NCBI GenBank assembly: GCA_016296575.1
Contig: JAEDJA010000004.1
Coordinates: 47,393 to 111,392 of the forward strand
DNA length: 64,000 nt
Source: Treponema sp.
GTDB lineage: Bacteria > Spirochaetota > Spirochaetia > Treponematales > Treponemataceae
Reading direction: 5' to 3'
Part shown: in pieces, positions 34,830 through 43,513 of the stretch
Layout: each line of letters starts with the position of its first letter
Numbering within the stretch: position 1 is the stretch's first letter
Notes under the pieces: generated by a model
Seen by the model: the letters and a program-made list of their open reading frames with translations, nothing else
The model's database searches: none
What the model was told of the DNA's origin: nothing
Position numbers and translations under genes: made by a program

Positions 34830-36590
34830 ATGGCAAAGACATACGACGATAAAAAAATCATCTATACTATGGATCGTGTTGGCCGTGCATACGGAACTAA
34901 AGTTGTTCTTAAAGACATGTGCCTTTCTTATTATTACGGCGCCAAAATTGGTGTTGTTGGACCTAACGGATCTGGTAAATCTTCTCTTTTTAAAATCCTG
35001 GCTGGCCGCGACACAGAATTTACAGGCGAAACTTCCATGGCACCAGGCTATACAATCGGTTATCTTGAACAGGAACCTGAACTGGAAGCAGGAAAAACTG
35101 TAATTGAAATTGTAAAGGAAGGTGTAAAACCAATCACAGATCTTCTTGAAGAATTCGATAAAATCAATGAAGCCTTTGGTGATCCAGATGCTGATTTTGA
35201 TAAGCTTTGTGCTCGTCAGGGTGAAGTTCAGGAAAAACTTGATGCAATGGATGCATGGAATCTGGATGCAAACCTGGAACTGGCTATGGAAGCACTTCGC
35301 TGTCCTCCACAGGATCAGGTTGTTGATGTACTTTCTGGAGGTGAACGCCGTCGTGTTGCACTGTGTCGTCTTCTTCTTCAGAAACCAGACATTCTTCTTT
35401 TGGACGAACCAACCAACCACCTTGATGCTGAAACTGTAGCATGGCTTGAAAAACATCTTCAGGACTACCCTGGAACAATTATTGCCATTACCCACGACCG
35501 CTACTTCCTTGATAACGTTGCAGGTTGGATTCTGGAGCTGGACCGCGGTGAAGGATATCCTTTCAAAGGAAACTACACTTCATGGCTTGAACAGAAAAAT
35601 GCCCGTCTTGCCCAGGAAGCCAAAAATGAATCTCAGCGCCAGAAGGATATCCAGCGGGAATTGGAATGGATTCACATGGGTGCTAAAGGTCGTCAGGCAA
35701 AACACAAGGAACACATCACCCGATATAACGAGCTTATGAGCCAGGGTGCAAAAACTCAGCTTAAAGATGCACAGATTTCCATTCCAGCAGGTCCTCGTCT
35801 TGGTGGACAGGTAATCGACATTGAAGGACTTACAAAATCTTTTGGTGACAAACTCCTTTTTGAAAATCTTGATGTACATATCCCTGCAGGTGCCGTAGTT
35901 GGTATTGTTGGTCCTAACGGTGCTGGTAAAACTACACTTTTCAAAATGATTGTTGAAGCCGCAAGTAAAACTGCCGCAAACAAAGGCCTTGCCGGAACTG
36001 GTGAGCTTCCAGATTCAGGTACAATCAAAATTGGACAGACTGTAAAACTGGTTTACGTTGATCAGCTTCGTTCTACTCTTGATGAAAACAAAACTGTATA
36101 CGAAACACTTTCTGGTGGAAAAGACCTGATTAAGCTTGGTGCTGTTGATGAAAAAGGCCGTGCCCTTGAAGGTGGTGTCCGCGAAATCAATGCACACGCT
36201 TACTGTGGATGGTTCAACTTTGGAAGCGCTGAACAGAACAAAAAAGTTTCAGTGCTTTCCGGTGGTGAACGAAACCGCCTGAACCTGGGACTCATGCTCC
36301 AGGAAAGTGGAAACGTGCTTTTATTCGACGAACCTACCAACGACCTGGACGTTCAGACTGTACGTGCCCTTGAAGACGCCCTGGAAGACTTTGCCGGTTG
36401 TGCCATGGTTGTTTCCCACGACCGCTGGTTCCTGGACCGTATCTGTACTCATATTCTTGCCTTTGAAAACAACTCAACTGTTCGTTTCTACGAAGGTAAC
36501 TGGAGTGAATACGCTGAATGGAAGATGCGTGAATTTGGTGAAGATGTTGGTGTTCCAAAACGCACTGTTTACCGAAAACTTACAAGATAG
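34830..36590 (+). CDS. ettA: ABC-F protein EttA, energy-dependent translational throttle
   Basis: 586 residues from ATG 34830. Two ATPase domains carry GVVGPNGSGKSSLF / VLSGGERRRVALCRLLL / ILLLDEPTNHLDAETV and GIVGPNGAGKTTLF / VLSGGERNRLNLGLML / VLLFDEPTNDLDVQTV. The opening MAKTYDDKKIIYTMDRVGRAYG, an arm insertion and the inter-domain linker (RELEWIHMGAKGRQAKHKEHITRY) are those of EttA, which binds the ribosomal E site and gates initiation according to ATP/ADP ratio. The absence of membrane segments excludes a transporter. A secreted SGNH gene follows after 15 bases. Confidence 0.94.
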   Translation: MAKTYDDKKIIYTMDRVGRAYGTKVVLKDMCLSYYYGAKIGVVGPNGSGKSSLFKILAGRDTEFTGETSMAPGYTIGYLEQEPELEAGKTVIEIVKEGVKPITDLLEEFDKINEAFGDPDADFDKLCARQGEVQEKLDAMDAWNLDANLELAMEALRCPPQDQVVDVLSGGERRRVALCRLLLQKPDILLLDEPTNHLDAETVAWLEKHLQDYPGTIIAITHDRYFLDNVAGWILELDRGEGYPFKGNYTSWLEQKNARLAQEAKNESQRQKDIQRELEWIHMGAKGRQAKHKEHITRYNELMSQGAKTQLKDAQISIPAGPRLGGQVIDIEGLTKSFGDKLLFENLDVHIPAGAVVGIVGPNGAGKTTLFKMIVEAASKTAANKGLAGTGELPDSGTIKIGQTVKLVYVDQLRSTLDENKTVYETLSGGKDLIKLGAVDEKGRALEGGVREINAHAYCGWFNFGSAEQNKKVSVLSGGERNRLNLGLMLQESGNVLLFDEPTNDLDVQTVRALEDALEDFAGCAMVVSHDRWFLDRICTHILAFENNSTVRFYEGNWSEYAEWKMREFGEDVGVPKRTVYRKLTR

Positions 36591-36605
36591 AGGTAATCTT
36601 CTTTC

Positions 36606-37829
36606 ATGAAAAAATTATTTGCAATCTCTCTGGCTGCTGTATTAGGATTCAATCTTTTTGCGGCACCCTTGAATCAAACTGATAAAAACTGGAAAACTAT
36701 GATTAACGAAACTGTTGTAGATAAAGGTTCAAATGCCCGTCTTAAAAAGGTGATTGAAAAACTCCGCAATGGAGAAACTGTTTATGTATGTGGATTGGGA
36801 GGTTCTGTCACAGAAGGTGCTGGTCCTGCCGATTTCCACGACGGTTATATCTACCAGTTTCAGAAGCTTCTTGCCGAAAAATATGCAAATTCTGCCGACC
36901 AGGTGGTTCTTGATGGAGCAGGACTTGGTGGAACCCCTTCTCCTTTGGGACTTATCCGCTACGATCAGGATGTTATTGCCGATTTAGGTGGGCATAAACC
37001 TGATGTTTTGGTAATCGAATTCTCCGTAAATGACTGGCTGGAATGTTCCAAGGGACGTGCTTTCGAAGCTTTAATCCGCCGTGGTCTTGAAGATAATCCT
37101 GACTGTGCCGTTATCGCCCTTTATGCCACAGCTACTTACGCAAATCAGCAGGACTGGATGATTCCAATCGCTTCCCACTACTCAATTCCTCAGGTAAGTA
37201 TAAGAAATGCCATCGACAAACGAATTGAAAGTGGCGAAGTAAAAAAAGACGATTATTTTGCTGATTATGCTCATCCTAAAAAAGACGGTCATACCTTTAT
37301 GGCAAACTGTATTCTGAATATCTTCGAAATTGCCGACAAAGAAAGCCTTACCAAATCCGAAATTCCTGCCCACTGGAAGCTTGCAAATCCTCTTAAAAAA
37401 TTCCGCACTATCACCGGAACTGACGGCCGGGTTATTGTAGAAAGAGGTAGCTTTAGCGAAAAGGACAATGCCACCCAGAACAGTCTGAAAAAAGGAAAAG
37501 GCAACTTCCCAATGAACTGGCACCATCCTTACGGAAACAACGGAGCTGCCAACGAACCTTTGAAAATCACCTTAAAATGCAAAGCCTTTATTCTGGTATT
37601 CAAAGAAAATGCGGCAAGCCCTACAAAACCTTTTGGCAATGCCCAGGTTTACGTTGATGGAAAGCTTGTAAAAACCTGCGATCCTACCAACAAAGGCTGG
37701 AACAACTGCAATGTGAGCATGATTATCGATGAAACCGAAGTAAAGGAACACGTCATCGAAATCAAAATGGCTCCAGGCAGCGAAAAGAAAGCCTTCACCG
37801 TAGTAGCCATGGGATACAGCGCCGATTAA
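36606..37829 (+). CDS. Secreted SGNH/GDSL-type esterase with C-terminal beta domain
   Basis: 407 residues. Residues 1-20 are a signal peptide (MKKLFAISLAAVLGFNLFAA). The SGNH core runs to about 235: CGLGGSVTEGAG (block I; the nucleophile is the Ser of GGSVTEG), LVIEFSVNDWLEC (block III) and DYAHPKKDGHTF (block V, catalytic His). Residues about 250-405 look like an all-beta domain (ITLKCKAFILVFKE, AQVYVDGKLVKTC). Together this suggests a periplasmic or surface deacetylase of polysaccharide. AGAGGT lies upstream of the ATG. The last codons are part of a 60-base-period duplication. Confidence 0.82.
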   Translation: MKKLFAISLAAVLGFNLFAAPLNQTDKNWKTMINETVVDKGSNARLKKVIEKLRNGETVYVCGLGGSVTEGAGPADFHDGYIYQFQKLLAEKYANSADQVVLDGAGLGGTPSPLGLIRYDQDVIADLGGHKPDVLVIEFSVNDWLECSKGRAFEALIRRGLEDNPDCAVIALYATATYANQQDWMIPIASHYSIPQVSIRNAIDKRIESGEVKKDDYFADYAHPKKDGHTFMANCILNIFEIADKESLTKSEIPAHWKLANPLKKFRTITGTDGRVIVERGSFSEKDNATQNSLKKGKGNFPMNWHHPYGNNGAANEPLKITLKCKAFILVFKENAASPTKPFGNAQVYVDGKLVKTCDPTNKGWNNCNVSMIIDETEVKEHVIEIKMAPGSEKKAFTVVAMGYSAD

Positions 37830-37909
37830 AAATAACTACGGTGGTTGAGAGAGAGTTCAAAGAACAGACAATGATACAGCGCCGATTAAAAATAGCTGCG
37901 GTGGTTGAG
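37813..37909 (+). repeat. 60-base-period duplication covering the SGNH stop codon
   Basis: The 37 bases at 37813-37849 (starting GATACAGCGCCGATTAAAAA) recur at 37873-37909 with two mismatches. The first copy encodes the last codons and stop of the SGNH gene; the second is non-coding. Confidence 0.85.
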
Positions 37910-37924
37910 CCTGTCGAAACCACC
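37900..37924 (+). repeat. Hairpin with GAGCCTGTCGA loop
   Basis: GGTGGTT (37900-37906) and AACCACC (37918-37924) flank the 11-base loop GAGCCTGTCGA. No T-run follows. The left arm belongs to the 60-base-period duplication. Confidence 0.65.
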
Positions 37925-37956
37925 ACAATTGGCGTAACCGTCTAAAAAGAATCGTC

Positions 37957-37977
37957 ATGCTGAACTCGTTTCAGCAT
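37957..37977 (+). repeat. REP-like palindrome of the TGAACTCGTTTCAG type
   Basis: ATGCTGAA (37957-37964), CTCGT, TTCAGCAT (37970-37977): a perfect 8-base stem sharing its core with the hairpins at 34740-34780 and 7819-7839. Confidence 0.65.
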
Positions 37978-38051
37978 CTATTCTCCTAAAGGAAATCTCG
38001 CTTATTTTTCAAAATTTACGGAGATTATTCGAGGCTTTGTAAGTTTCTACG

Positions 38052-38109
38052 TAAACTCCCCCCCCTACACACAACCCCACACACACCTCCCCCTCCATTC
38101 CCACTAATA
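38052..38109 (+). other. G-free, C-rich tract upstream of proS
   Basis: 58 consecutive bases contain no G on this strand, including an eight-C run. The opposite strand has four G-runs (three or more G each) with loops of about 6-10 bases and could fold as a G-quadruplex. Its composition is unlike the rest of this AT-rich window. Confidence 0.7.
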
Positions 38110-38136
38110 GAATTTATCTTCAAAAACCGCTAAAAT
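38108..38136 (+). promoter_or_regulatory. Weak promoter of proS
   Basis: TAGAAT (38108-38113), 17 bases, TAAAAT (38131-38136), eight bases, ATG at 38145. No Shine-Dalgarno sequence. Confidence 0.35.
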
Positions 38137-38144
38137 GTTCCATT

Positions 38145-39953
38145 ATGAAAGCATCTAAAACAATTATTTCAACACTGCGGGACGCTCCAAACGACGCAGT
38201 TATTGCAAGCCATCAGCTGATGATGAGAAGCGGTCTTATCCGCAAACTTGGAAACGGTCTTTATTCATACATGCCACTTGGCTACCGTTCATTCATGAAA
38301 GTACAGAATATTATCCGAGAAGAACTGGACAGAGCCGGTCTTCTGGAAATGAAACCTACAGTAATCCAGCCAGGAGAACTCTGGAAGGAATCTGGACGCT
38401 GGGAAACAATGGGACCTGAAATGCTCAAAGCTACAACACGCGGCGGCCAGGACATGATTGTTTCTCCAACAGCAGAAGAAGCCTTTACAGCTCTTATCCG
38501 AGACGGACTTGATTCATACAAACAGCTTCCATTGATTCCTTACCAAATCAACACAAAATACCGTGATGAAATTCGCCCACGCTACGGTGTTATGCGCGGA
38601 CGTGAATTCACAATGATGGACGCTTACTCTTTTGACGCAGACAAAGAATCTCTGGATAACTCTTACAATACAGTTGCCAAAGCTTACCACCGCATTTTCA
38701 AACGTCTTGGTCTTAAAACAATTTCTGTAAAAGCCGACACAGGAAACATGGGTGGTTCAGGTTCTGAAGAATTCATGATAGAATCTCCTGTTGGTGACGA
38801 CACACTTATGCTCTGCGAATGTGGTTACGCTGCAAACGTAGAAAAAGCTGCCTGCCGCCCAGACCTTCCAACTGATGATTCAGGAAAACCACAGGTAAAA
38901 ACTGACCTTCCAGTAGAAGAAGTTGCAACTCCAAATGTTTTCAGCATTGAAGACATGGAAAAATTCTTTGGAACAACTTCAAAACGCTTTATCAAAGCTC
39001 TCATCTACCGCGTAATCAACTGTGGCCTTGACCTTTCAAAGGCAAATGGTGGCAAAAACTTCAAACAAGTAAAAGATGGTAACTTCACATATTATCCGCT
39101 TTCATATGTATGTGTTCTTATCCGTGGTGACCTTGAAGTAAACGAAGCAAAACTTGCAGGGCTCTTGAAATGTTCTGATCTTTGCCTTGCCGAAGGTGAT
39201 GAAATTATCCAGATGGCAAACGCTCCACACGGATTTGTTGGTCCAATGACGCTGAACTGTCCTATTATTCAGGACCTTTCTGTTGTTGATATGCACGACG
39301 CTTTTGCCGGATCTGGTAAAGAAGGCTTCCACATTAAACACGTAGAACCAAGCCGCGACTACACTCCATTTATGGTTGGCGATGTTCGTACAGCAATGAT
39401 TGGAGACGCCTGTCCTGACTGTGGAAAACCTTTCTACAGCAAAAAAGGAAACGAGCTTGGACACATCTTCAAGCTTGGTGACAAATATACAAAAGCAATG
39501 AACGTAACATACCTCGACCAGAGCGGAAAACCAGTTGTTCCACTTATGGGATGTTACGGTATTGGTGTTGACCGCACTCTTGCTTCAATCATCGAAACTT
39601 ACCACGACGACAAAGGAATTATGTTCCCAATGTCTACAGCTCCTTACCAGGTTGCCGTTGTACCAATCAACTACAAAGACAAAATGAAAGAAGCTAGTGA
39701 CCAGCTTTACGAAGAACTTACAAAGCTTGGTGTTGAAGTACTTCTTGATGACCGCAACGAACGACCAGGTGTTAAATTCAACGATGCAGACCTTATTGGT
39801 TTTCCAGTACGCGTTGTAGTTGGAGACAAAAATCTTCCTAACGTTGAAATTAAACTCCGTAATAAAGCCGAAGCTGAACTTGTTCCATTAACAGAAGCTG
39901 CTGCTAAAATTGCAGAAATTGTTAAAGCTGAGTTCGAAAAATTGAACGCATAA
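38145..39953 (+). CDS. proS: Prolyl-tRNA synthetase (bacterial type)
   Basis: 602 residues, class IIa. Motif 1 and 2 are in GNGLYSYMPLGYRSFMKVQNII and FRD-like QINTKYRDEIRPRYGVMRGREFTMMDAYSFD, motif 3 in GCYGIGVDRTLASIIE. Between motifs 2 and 3 (about 220-400) is the inserted YbaK-like editing domain of bacterial ProRS, including a C-rich CECGYAANVEKA. The C-terminal anticodon domain has VAVVPINYKD and LLDDRNERPGVKFNDADLIG. It is followed 23 bases later by a treponemal gene. Confidence 0.97.
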   Translation: MKASKTIISTLRDAPNDAVIASHQLMMRSGLIRKLGNGLYSYMPLGYRSFMKVQNIIREELDRAGLLEMKPTVIQPGELWKESGRWETMGPEMLKATTRGGQDMIVSPTAEEAFTALIRDGLDSYKQLPLIPYQINTKYRDEIRPRYGVMRGREFTMMDAYSFDADKESLDNSYNTVAKAYHRIFKRLGLKTISVKADTGNMGGSGSEEFMIESPVGDDTLMLCECGYAANVEKAACRPDLPTDDSGKPQVKTDLPVEEVATPNVFSIEDMEKFFGTTSKRFIKALIYRVINCGLDLSKANGGKNFKQVKDGNFTYYPLSYVCVLIRGDLEVNEAKLAGLLKCSDLCLAEGDEIIQMANAPHGFVGPMTLNCPIIQDLSVVDMHDAFAGSGKEGFHIKHVEPSRDYTPFMVGDVRTAMIGDACPDCGKPFYSKKGNELGHIFKLGDKYTKAMNVTYLDQSGKPVVPLMGCYGIGVDRTLASIIETYHDDKGIMFPMSTAPYQVAVVPINYKDKMKEASDQLYEELTKLGVEVLLDDRNERPGVKFNDADLIGFPVRVVVGDKNLPNVEIKLRNKAEAELVPLTEAAAKIAEIVKAEFEKLNA

Positions 39954-39976
39954 TAAGTTCATATAAAAACAAGATT

Positions 39977-41125
39977 ATGAAGAAGATAGCTGCTTTTTTT
40001 ACAATTCTGTTTCTGACCGTAAGTGCATTTGCCCTTCCAGGCTTCATTCCTTTTTTCCAGGATGAATCCGGCGAGTTCGTTTACTACCGTGACTACTCTT
40101 TTAACAGGGAAAGTTACGTTGGTTTTCTTACCTATGACGATGCTACTTACGAATTGCGTTATTATGCACCTTTCGACAAGGAACAGAATCTTCCTGAAAA
40201 AGAAGTTACCATTCTTCTGTCTGTAAATCCTGCCAGCGACTTTATGGACTTGACAGGAGAACGCTTTCTTACCGAAATTAAAGCCGGCGACAGTGAAATC
40301 ATCAATTATCTTCACGATCTTATGTATGAATTCAATGCCCGCCGCTGTAACACCCTTGATGTTACACCTTACTCAACCGATTACATTACCACAAAAAGCT
40401 GGTGGGAAAACGGTTTTGCAAGCTATGAAGATTTTAATCAGTTCGGTGGAGATGTAAAAATCTATTACGATATTACAGTTCCTCTTTTTAATATCAAAAA
40501 GATTTTGAATAACCGCAACGAAGTGATTTTTAAAGTTGCCACAACAGGACGCATTCTTTCTGCGGCAGACACAACCTTTACAAGCTTCCGCGGTTTCAAT
40601 GGCGGTCTTGCTGAAGGACAGACAATCACTTCATCAGAAAATAAAAAAGATGCAAAGAAAACTTCCCAAGAATCTTCCATTAAAATCAAAAAAAATGCCA
40701 AGAAAACAGAATGCCAGAATGGAAATATTTTCTTTACACTTGATGAAAACTGGTCAGCTTCTGCCGAAAACATGTGGTGGCTTTCTGACCGTGCCTACAT
40801 TGCAGCTTCAAACCTTCCAAAATCTTCTATGCGCACTGCAATTTACCTGTTCTACCTGAATCGTCGACTTATCCAGAGTACGCAGAACACTTATGTTGAT
40901 TTTTCTAAACTGGAAATTTCAGCTACAAGCTCCGGTCTTATAAAACTTCACACAGTAACCTGGCAGCCAGAATATAATACTTCTATGGTTTCTGTTAAAT
41001 TCATTTCTTCTACCAGCACTGAAGAATCAGCCAGTCTTGATTATGTAGTTTTTTCTGCATGGGAAAACGATTACCTGAGTAACCAGAAATATTTCGACAG
41101 TCTTCTGAAAACAGTTAGCCAGTAA
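39977..41125 (+). CDS. Secreted treponemal protein of unknown function
   Basis: 382 residues. MKKIAAFFTILFLTVSAFALPG is a signal peptide. The mature part is rich in aromatic residues (SGEFVYYRDYSFNRESYVGFLTYDDATYELRYYAPF) and has a central lysine-rich segment (KKDAKKTSQESSIKIKKNAKK, about 228-250) that divides it in two. No enzyme motif was recognised and no barrel-type C-terminus is seen, so it is probably periplasmic. It sits 14 bases upstream of a membrane protein with degenerate GGDEF and may share its transcript with proS. Confidence 0.7.
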   Translation: MKKIAAFFTILFLTVSAFALPGFIPFFQDESGEFVYYRDYSFNRESYVGFLTYDDATYELRYYAPFDKEQNLPEKEVTILLSVNPASDFMDLTGERFLTEIKAGDSEIINYLHDLMYEFNARRCNTLDVTPYSTDYITTKSWWENGFASYEDFNQFGGDVKIYYDITVPLFNIKKILNNRNEVIFKVATTGRILSAADTTFTSFRGFNGGLAEGQTITSSENKKDAKKTSQESSIKIKKNAKKTECQNGNIFFTLDENWSASAENMWWLSDRAYIAASNLPKSSMRTAIYLFYLNRRLIQSTQNTYVDFSKLEISATSSGLIKLHTVTWQPEYNTSMVSVKFISSTSTEESASLDYVVFSAWENDYLSNQKYFDSLLKTVSQ

Positions 41126-41139
41126 AGCTAGTATTTGCC

Positions 41140-42615
41140 ATGGAAAAATCAGTTATTTATTATACCCAGTTCATTGTCTCCGTGGTCTATTTCCTGCTTT
41201 TTTTGACAATGCTCTTTGATTATACCCGTGGCTCAAAACGTTCAAACGTAGCTCAGATTCTTTTTTTCATGACCATTCATTCTTTTTTGAACTGGCTTTC
41301 AATCAACGAAACAAACATTTCAAAGCTTCAGTATTATGCTGTTTTTATGGTCCTTGCCGAGGAATTGACTGTGGGATTTATTTACAATTTTATTCTTATT
41401 TCTACTTCTGAATATAAGCCGTCCTATAAATTATGGAAAACACGAAATTTGTACACCATAATACCCGTTGTTCTTCCACTTAATATAGGTATACTTTTCC
41501 TGCTTCTGGGATTCAACAGCATTTTTACTGTTCCAGATTCAATTCCTTTTTATTCCATTCAGGGATTTGAAGACATATTTCTGAGTTTAGGGTTCCGTAT
41601 TTACAATATACTTTTTATTATTTTCAACTTTCTCAATATTCTGATATGCATTCTGTATAGTTCTCGAAAAAAAGTGTTATCCCGAAGTACAATACTTATT
41701 TCTACAGCATCAATGTTCTATGTTTCTATGATTCTTTTTCAGCTGTTCTCCCCTTTGAAAATGACTTACAGCGAAGAACAGCAGTTCTTTCCAGCTTTGA
41801 TGCGTATACTTCTTAGATTCTTTGTAATGTGCATCTACATTACCTTCTTTTTTTATGACGGACAGGAAATCCTTTTCCGGGGACTAAAACGTAATCTCCT
41901 TGATGCCTTCGGAAATCCAGTTTTTCTTTTTACCACAAATATGGAATTCTGCTATGCCAATAAAGAAGGTAGTGAGCTTATCAAGAAATATGGCATAAAT
42001 GTAACTGCAGGAACAAAAATTAGTGATTTTTTAACCCAGGGAATGTTTCATTTCATCGCCCTGCCGCAAAAAAAAGGTAATACGGAGATTCATTACGTCA
42101 TTTCTCTTGTTGATGACATTACTTACACTATAAAACGAACACCTTTGTACACAAGATTTGGAAACTGCTGCGGGAATTCGGTAATCGTTTCAGAATATGA
42201 AAATAGCTTTCTTGTTTCATCGCTGGAAGAATCTTCCTACACAGATTCACTTACACTCTGCAAAACCAGCCGTATTTTCGAAAACACTGTAGTTGAAATG
42301 CAAAGGAATAACAACAAAATAAACTACGTCCTTATAAATCTTAAAAATCTTTCTAGAATCAACGAGGAACTTGGTCACAGCACTGGCGATGAATACATCA
42401 AAACCACAGTAAACCTGCTTCAGGCAAGTCAGACTGGCATTGTTTTTCGGCTGGAAAGTACAACCTTCGCATTCTTCCTGTCTGAAACCGACATTGTAAA
42501 CTGGGAACAAATAAAAAAACGCATCGAAAATGCCTGTAAAGACTTTTCTGCAATGCGTTCTATTCCCCTTGAACTGGAATTTTCCCTTAAATTAGAAGCT
42601 GCTGTTTCTGGTTAA
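41140..42615 (+). CDS. Membrane protein with degenerate GGDEF domain
   Basis: 491 residues. Residues 1-250 contain about seven hydrophobic segments. A PAS-like stretch (about 255-350, LLDAFGNPVFLFTTNMEFCYANKEG) leads into a GGDEF-like fold: DSLTLCKTSRIFENTV, YVLINLKNLSRINEELGHSTGDEYI and, where GGDEF should be, FRLESTTFAFFL. All catalytic residues of the signature are replaced, so it should not make c-di-GMP; it may bind a nucleotide or act through protein contacts. It overlaps the convergent GerMN gene by 24 bases. Confidence 0.78.
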   Translation: MEKSVIYYTQFIVSVVYFLLFLTMLFDYTRGSKRSNVAQILFFMTIHSFLNWLSINETNISKLQYYAVFMVLAEELTVGFIYNFILISTSEYKPSYKLWKTRNLYTIIPVVLPLNIGILFLLLGFNSIFTVPDSIPFYSIQGFEDIFLSLGFRIYNILFIIFNFLNILICILYSSRKKVLSRSTILISTASMFYVSMILFQLFSPLKMTYSEEQQFFPALMRILLRFFVMCIYITFFFYDGQEILFRGLKRNLLDAFGNPVFLFTTNMEFCYANKEGSELIKKYGINVTAGTKISDFLTQGMFHFIALPQKKGNTEIHYVISLVDDITYTIKRTPLYTRFGNCCGNSVIVSEYENSFLVSSLEESSYTDSLTLCKTSRIFENTVVEMQRNNNKINYVLINLKNLSRINEELGHSTGDEYIKTTVNLLQASQTGIVFRLESTTFAFFLSETDIVNWEQIKKRIENACKDFSAMRSIPLELEFSLKLEAAVSG

Positions 42616-43473
42616 TGGAGCACCAACCCAGTGTCCCTGTCCCAAAAAGTCAACCTTTTCTCCTTCAATCAAAAACTGAACTGATTTTACTGTACTGAAG
42701 CTTGTGGCGGTATAAACAACCTGCATCAACTGTGCTTTAAATCCTTCTTCACCATTTGTATTGATTGAAAAATCTTCATTAAAATTCAGCGTTGCAACTC
42801 CGTCTTTCACAGAAGCACCAATCAGCTTTGAATTTGGTGGAATTAGTGACATAAGATCCTTTTCGGTTGGTGCCATAGTGTCAGGTCCTGCAATAATCAG
42901 GCGGATTGCTTCAGCCAATGGTGAATCAGTTTTATTTACCGACCGTGTTACAACCTTTGGATTGATTGAACCATGTGGATCAATACTGATGAAACACAGT
43001 GACAGATTTGTCTTGGCCTTTGGTTTTTCTGTCTTTGTTTCAGTTTTTACCGTTTTAACTTCTTCTTTTTTATCTTCGATAATTGGTTTTGCCGTAGCTG
43101 GTTTTTCTTCATCAGGAAGCACAACTTTGGCAGGTTTAGCTTCTTCCTTCTTTTCTTCAGTTTTTGTTACAGCTTCTGTTTTTTTAGTTTCTGCCAAAGA
43201 AGGTTTTGGTGCTTCTGTTTTTACTGTTTTTGGAGTAATTTCAATTACAAGAGGTTCATCGCTGGATTCAGTTTCCTTACCCTTCTTTGGTTCCTTCTCC
43301 TGATAATTCTGAATTAATTCCGGAGTTTTTCCAAAAACCTTATCCATGAAGCCTGTACGTTTTAAATTAGAAAAAATGTCATCTTTTTTTACCAGGAAGA
43401 TGATAAGAAGCACCAGCGCAACAAGTAACCAAAATGCCAGTGCAAAACCTGTTTTTTTCTTTTTATCTGCCAT
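42592..43473 (-). CDS. Membrane-anchored GerMN-domain protein
   Basis: 293 residues. One membrane helix (about 8-27) is followed by a long charged linker rich in Lys, Glu, Pro and Thr (about 60-150) and a C-terminal GerMN domain (about 160-285): INPKVVTRSVNKTDSPLAEAIRLIIAGP, LIPPNSKLIGASVKDGVATLNFNEDF and SVQFLIEGEKVDFLGQG. GerMN domains occur in Bacillus germination and in envelope proteins of unknown biochemical role. The linker length would let the domain reach across part of the periplasm. It lies 40 bases after the lacI-type gene. Confidence 0.82.
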   Translation of the reverse strand: MADKKKKTGFALAFWLLVALVLLIIFLVKKDDIFSNLKRTGFMDKVFGKTPELIQNYQEKEPKKGKETESSDEPLVIEITPKTVKTEAPKPSLAETKKTEAVTKTEEKKEEAKPAKVVLPDEEKPATAKPIIEDKKEEVKTVKTETKTEKPKAKTNLSLCFISIDPHGSINPKVVTRSVNKTDSPLAEAIRLIIAGPDTMAPTEKDLMSLIPPNSKLIGASVKDGVATLNFNEDFSINTNGEEGFKAQLMQVVYTATSFSTVKSVQFLIEGEKVDFLGQGHWVGAPLTRNSSF

Positions 43474-43513
43474 AAACTAATTATCGGAAGATTAGTAAGT
43501 GATTTTAGAAAAA

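Larger units (their letters stand above)
37830..38144 (+). other. Only long intergenic gap: a composite of repeats and hairpins
   Basis: No reading frame of convincing quality lies here. In order it holds the second copy of the SGNH-end duplication, a hairpin GGTGGTT/AACCACC (37900-37924), a hairpin ATGCTGAA/TTCAGCAT (37957-37977), a plain AT-rich stretch and a G-free C/A/T tract (38052-38109), then the weak proS promoter. Confidence 0.75.

Noticed and set aside
34761..35495. A 244-residue open frame on the minus strand opposite ettA
   Set aside because: The sequence is Phe/Lys/Cys-rich and has no family motif; the ettA frame opposite is unmistakable.
37830..38144. A hidden small gene or RNA in the only long gap
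   Set aside because: The gap is filled by duplications, two hairpins and a G-free tract; no frame with a ribosome site or plausible protein composition was found.
41140..42615. Active diguanylate cyclase
   Set aside because: The signature position reads ESTTF instead of GGDEF and other catalytic positions are changed, so only a degenerate domain is claimed.
42761..43303. A 180-residue open frame on the plus strand, opposite the GerMN gene
   Set aside because: It is the mirror of the Lys/Glu-rich linker, giving a Ser/Phe/Val-rich low-complexity peptide with no ribosome site or domain.
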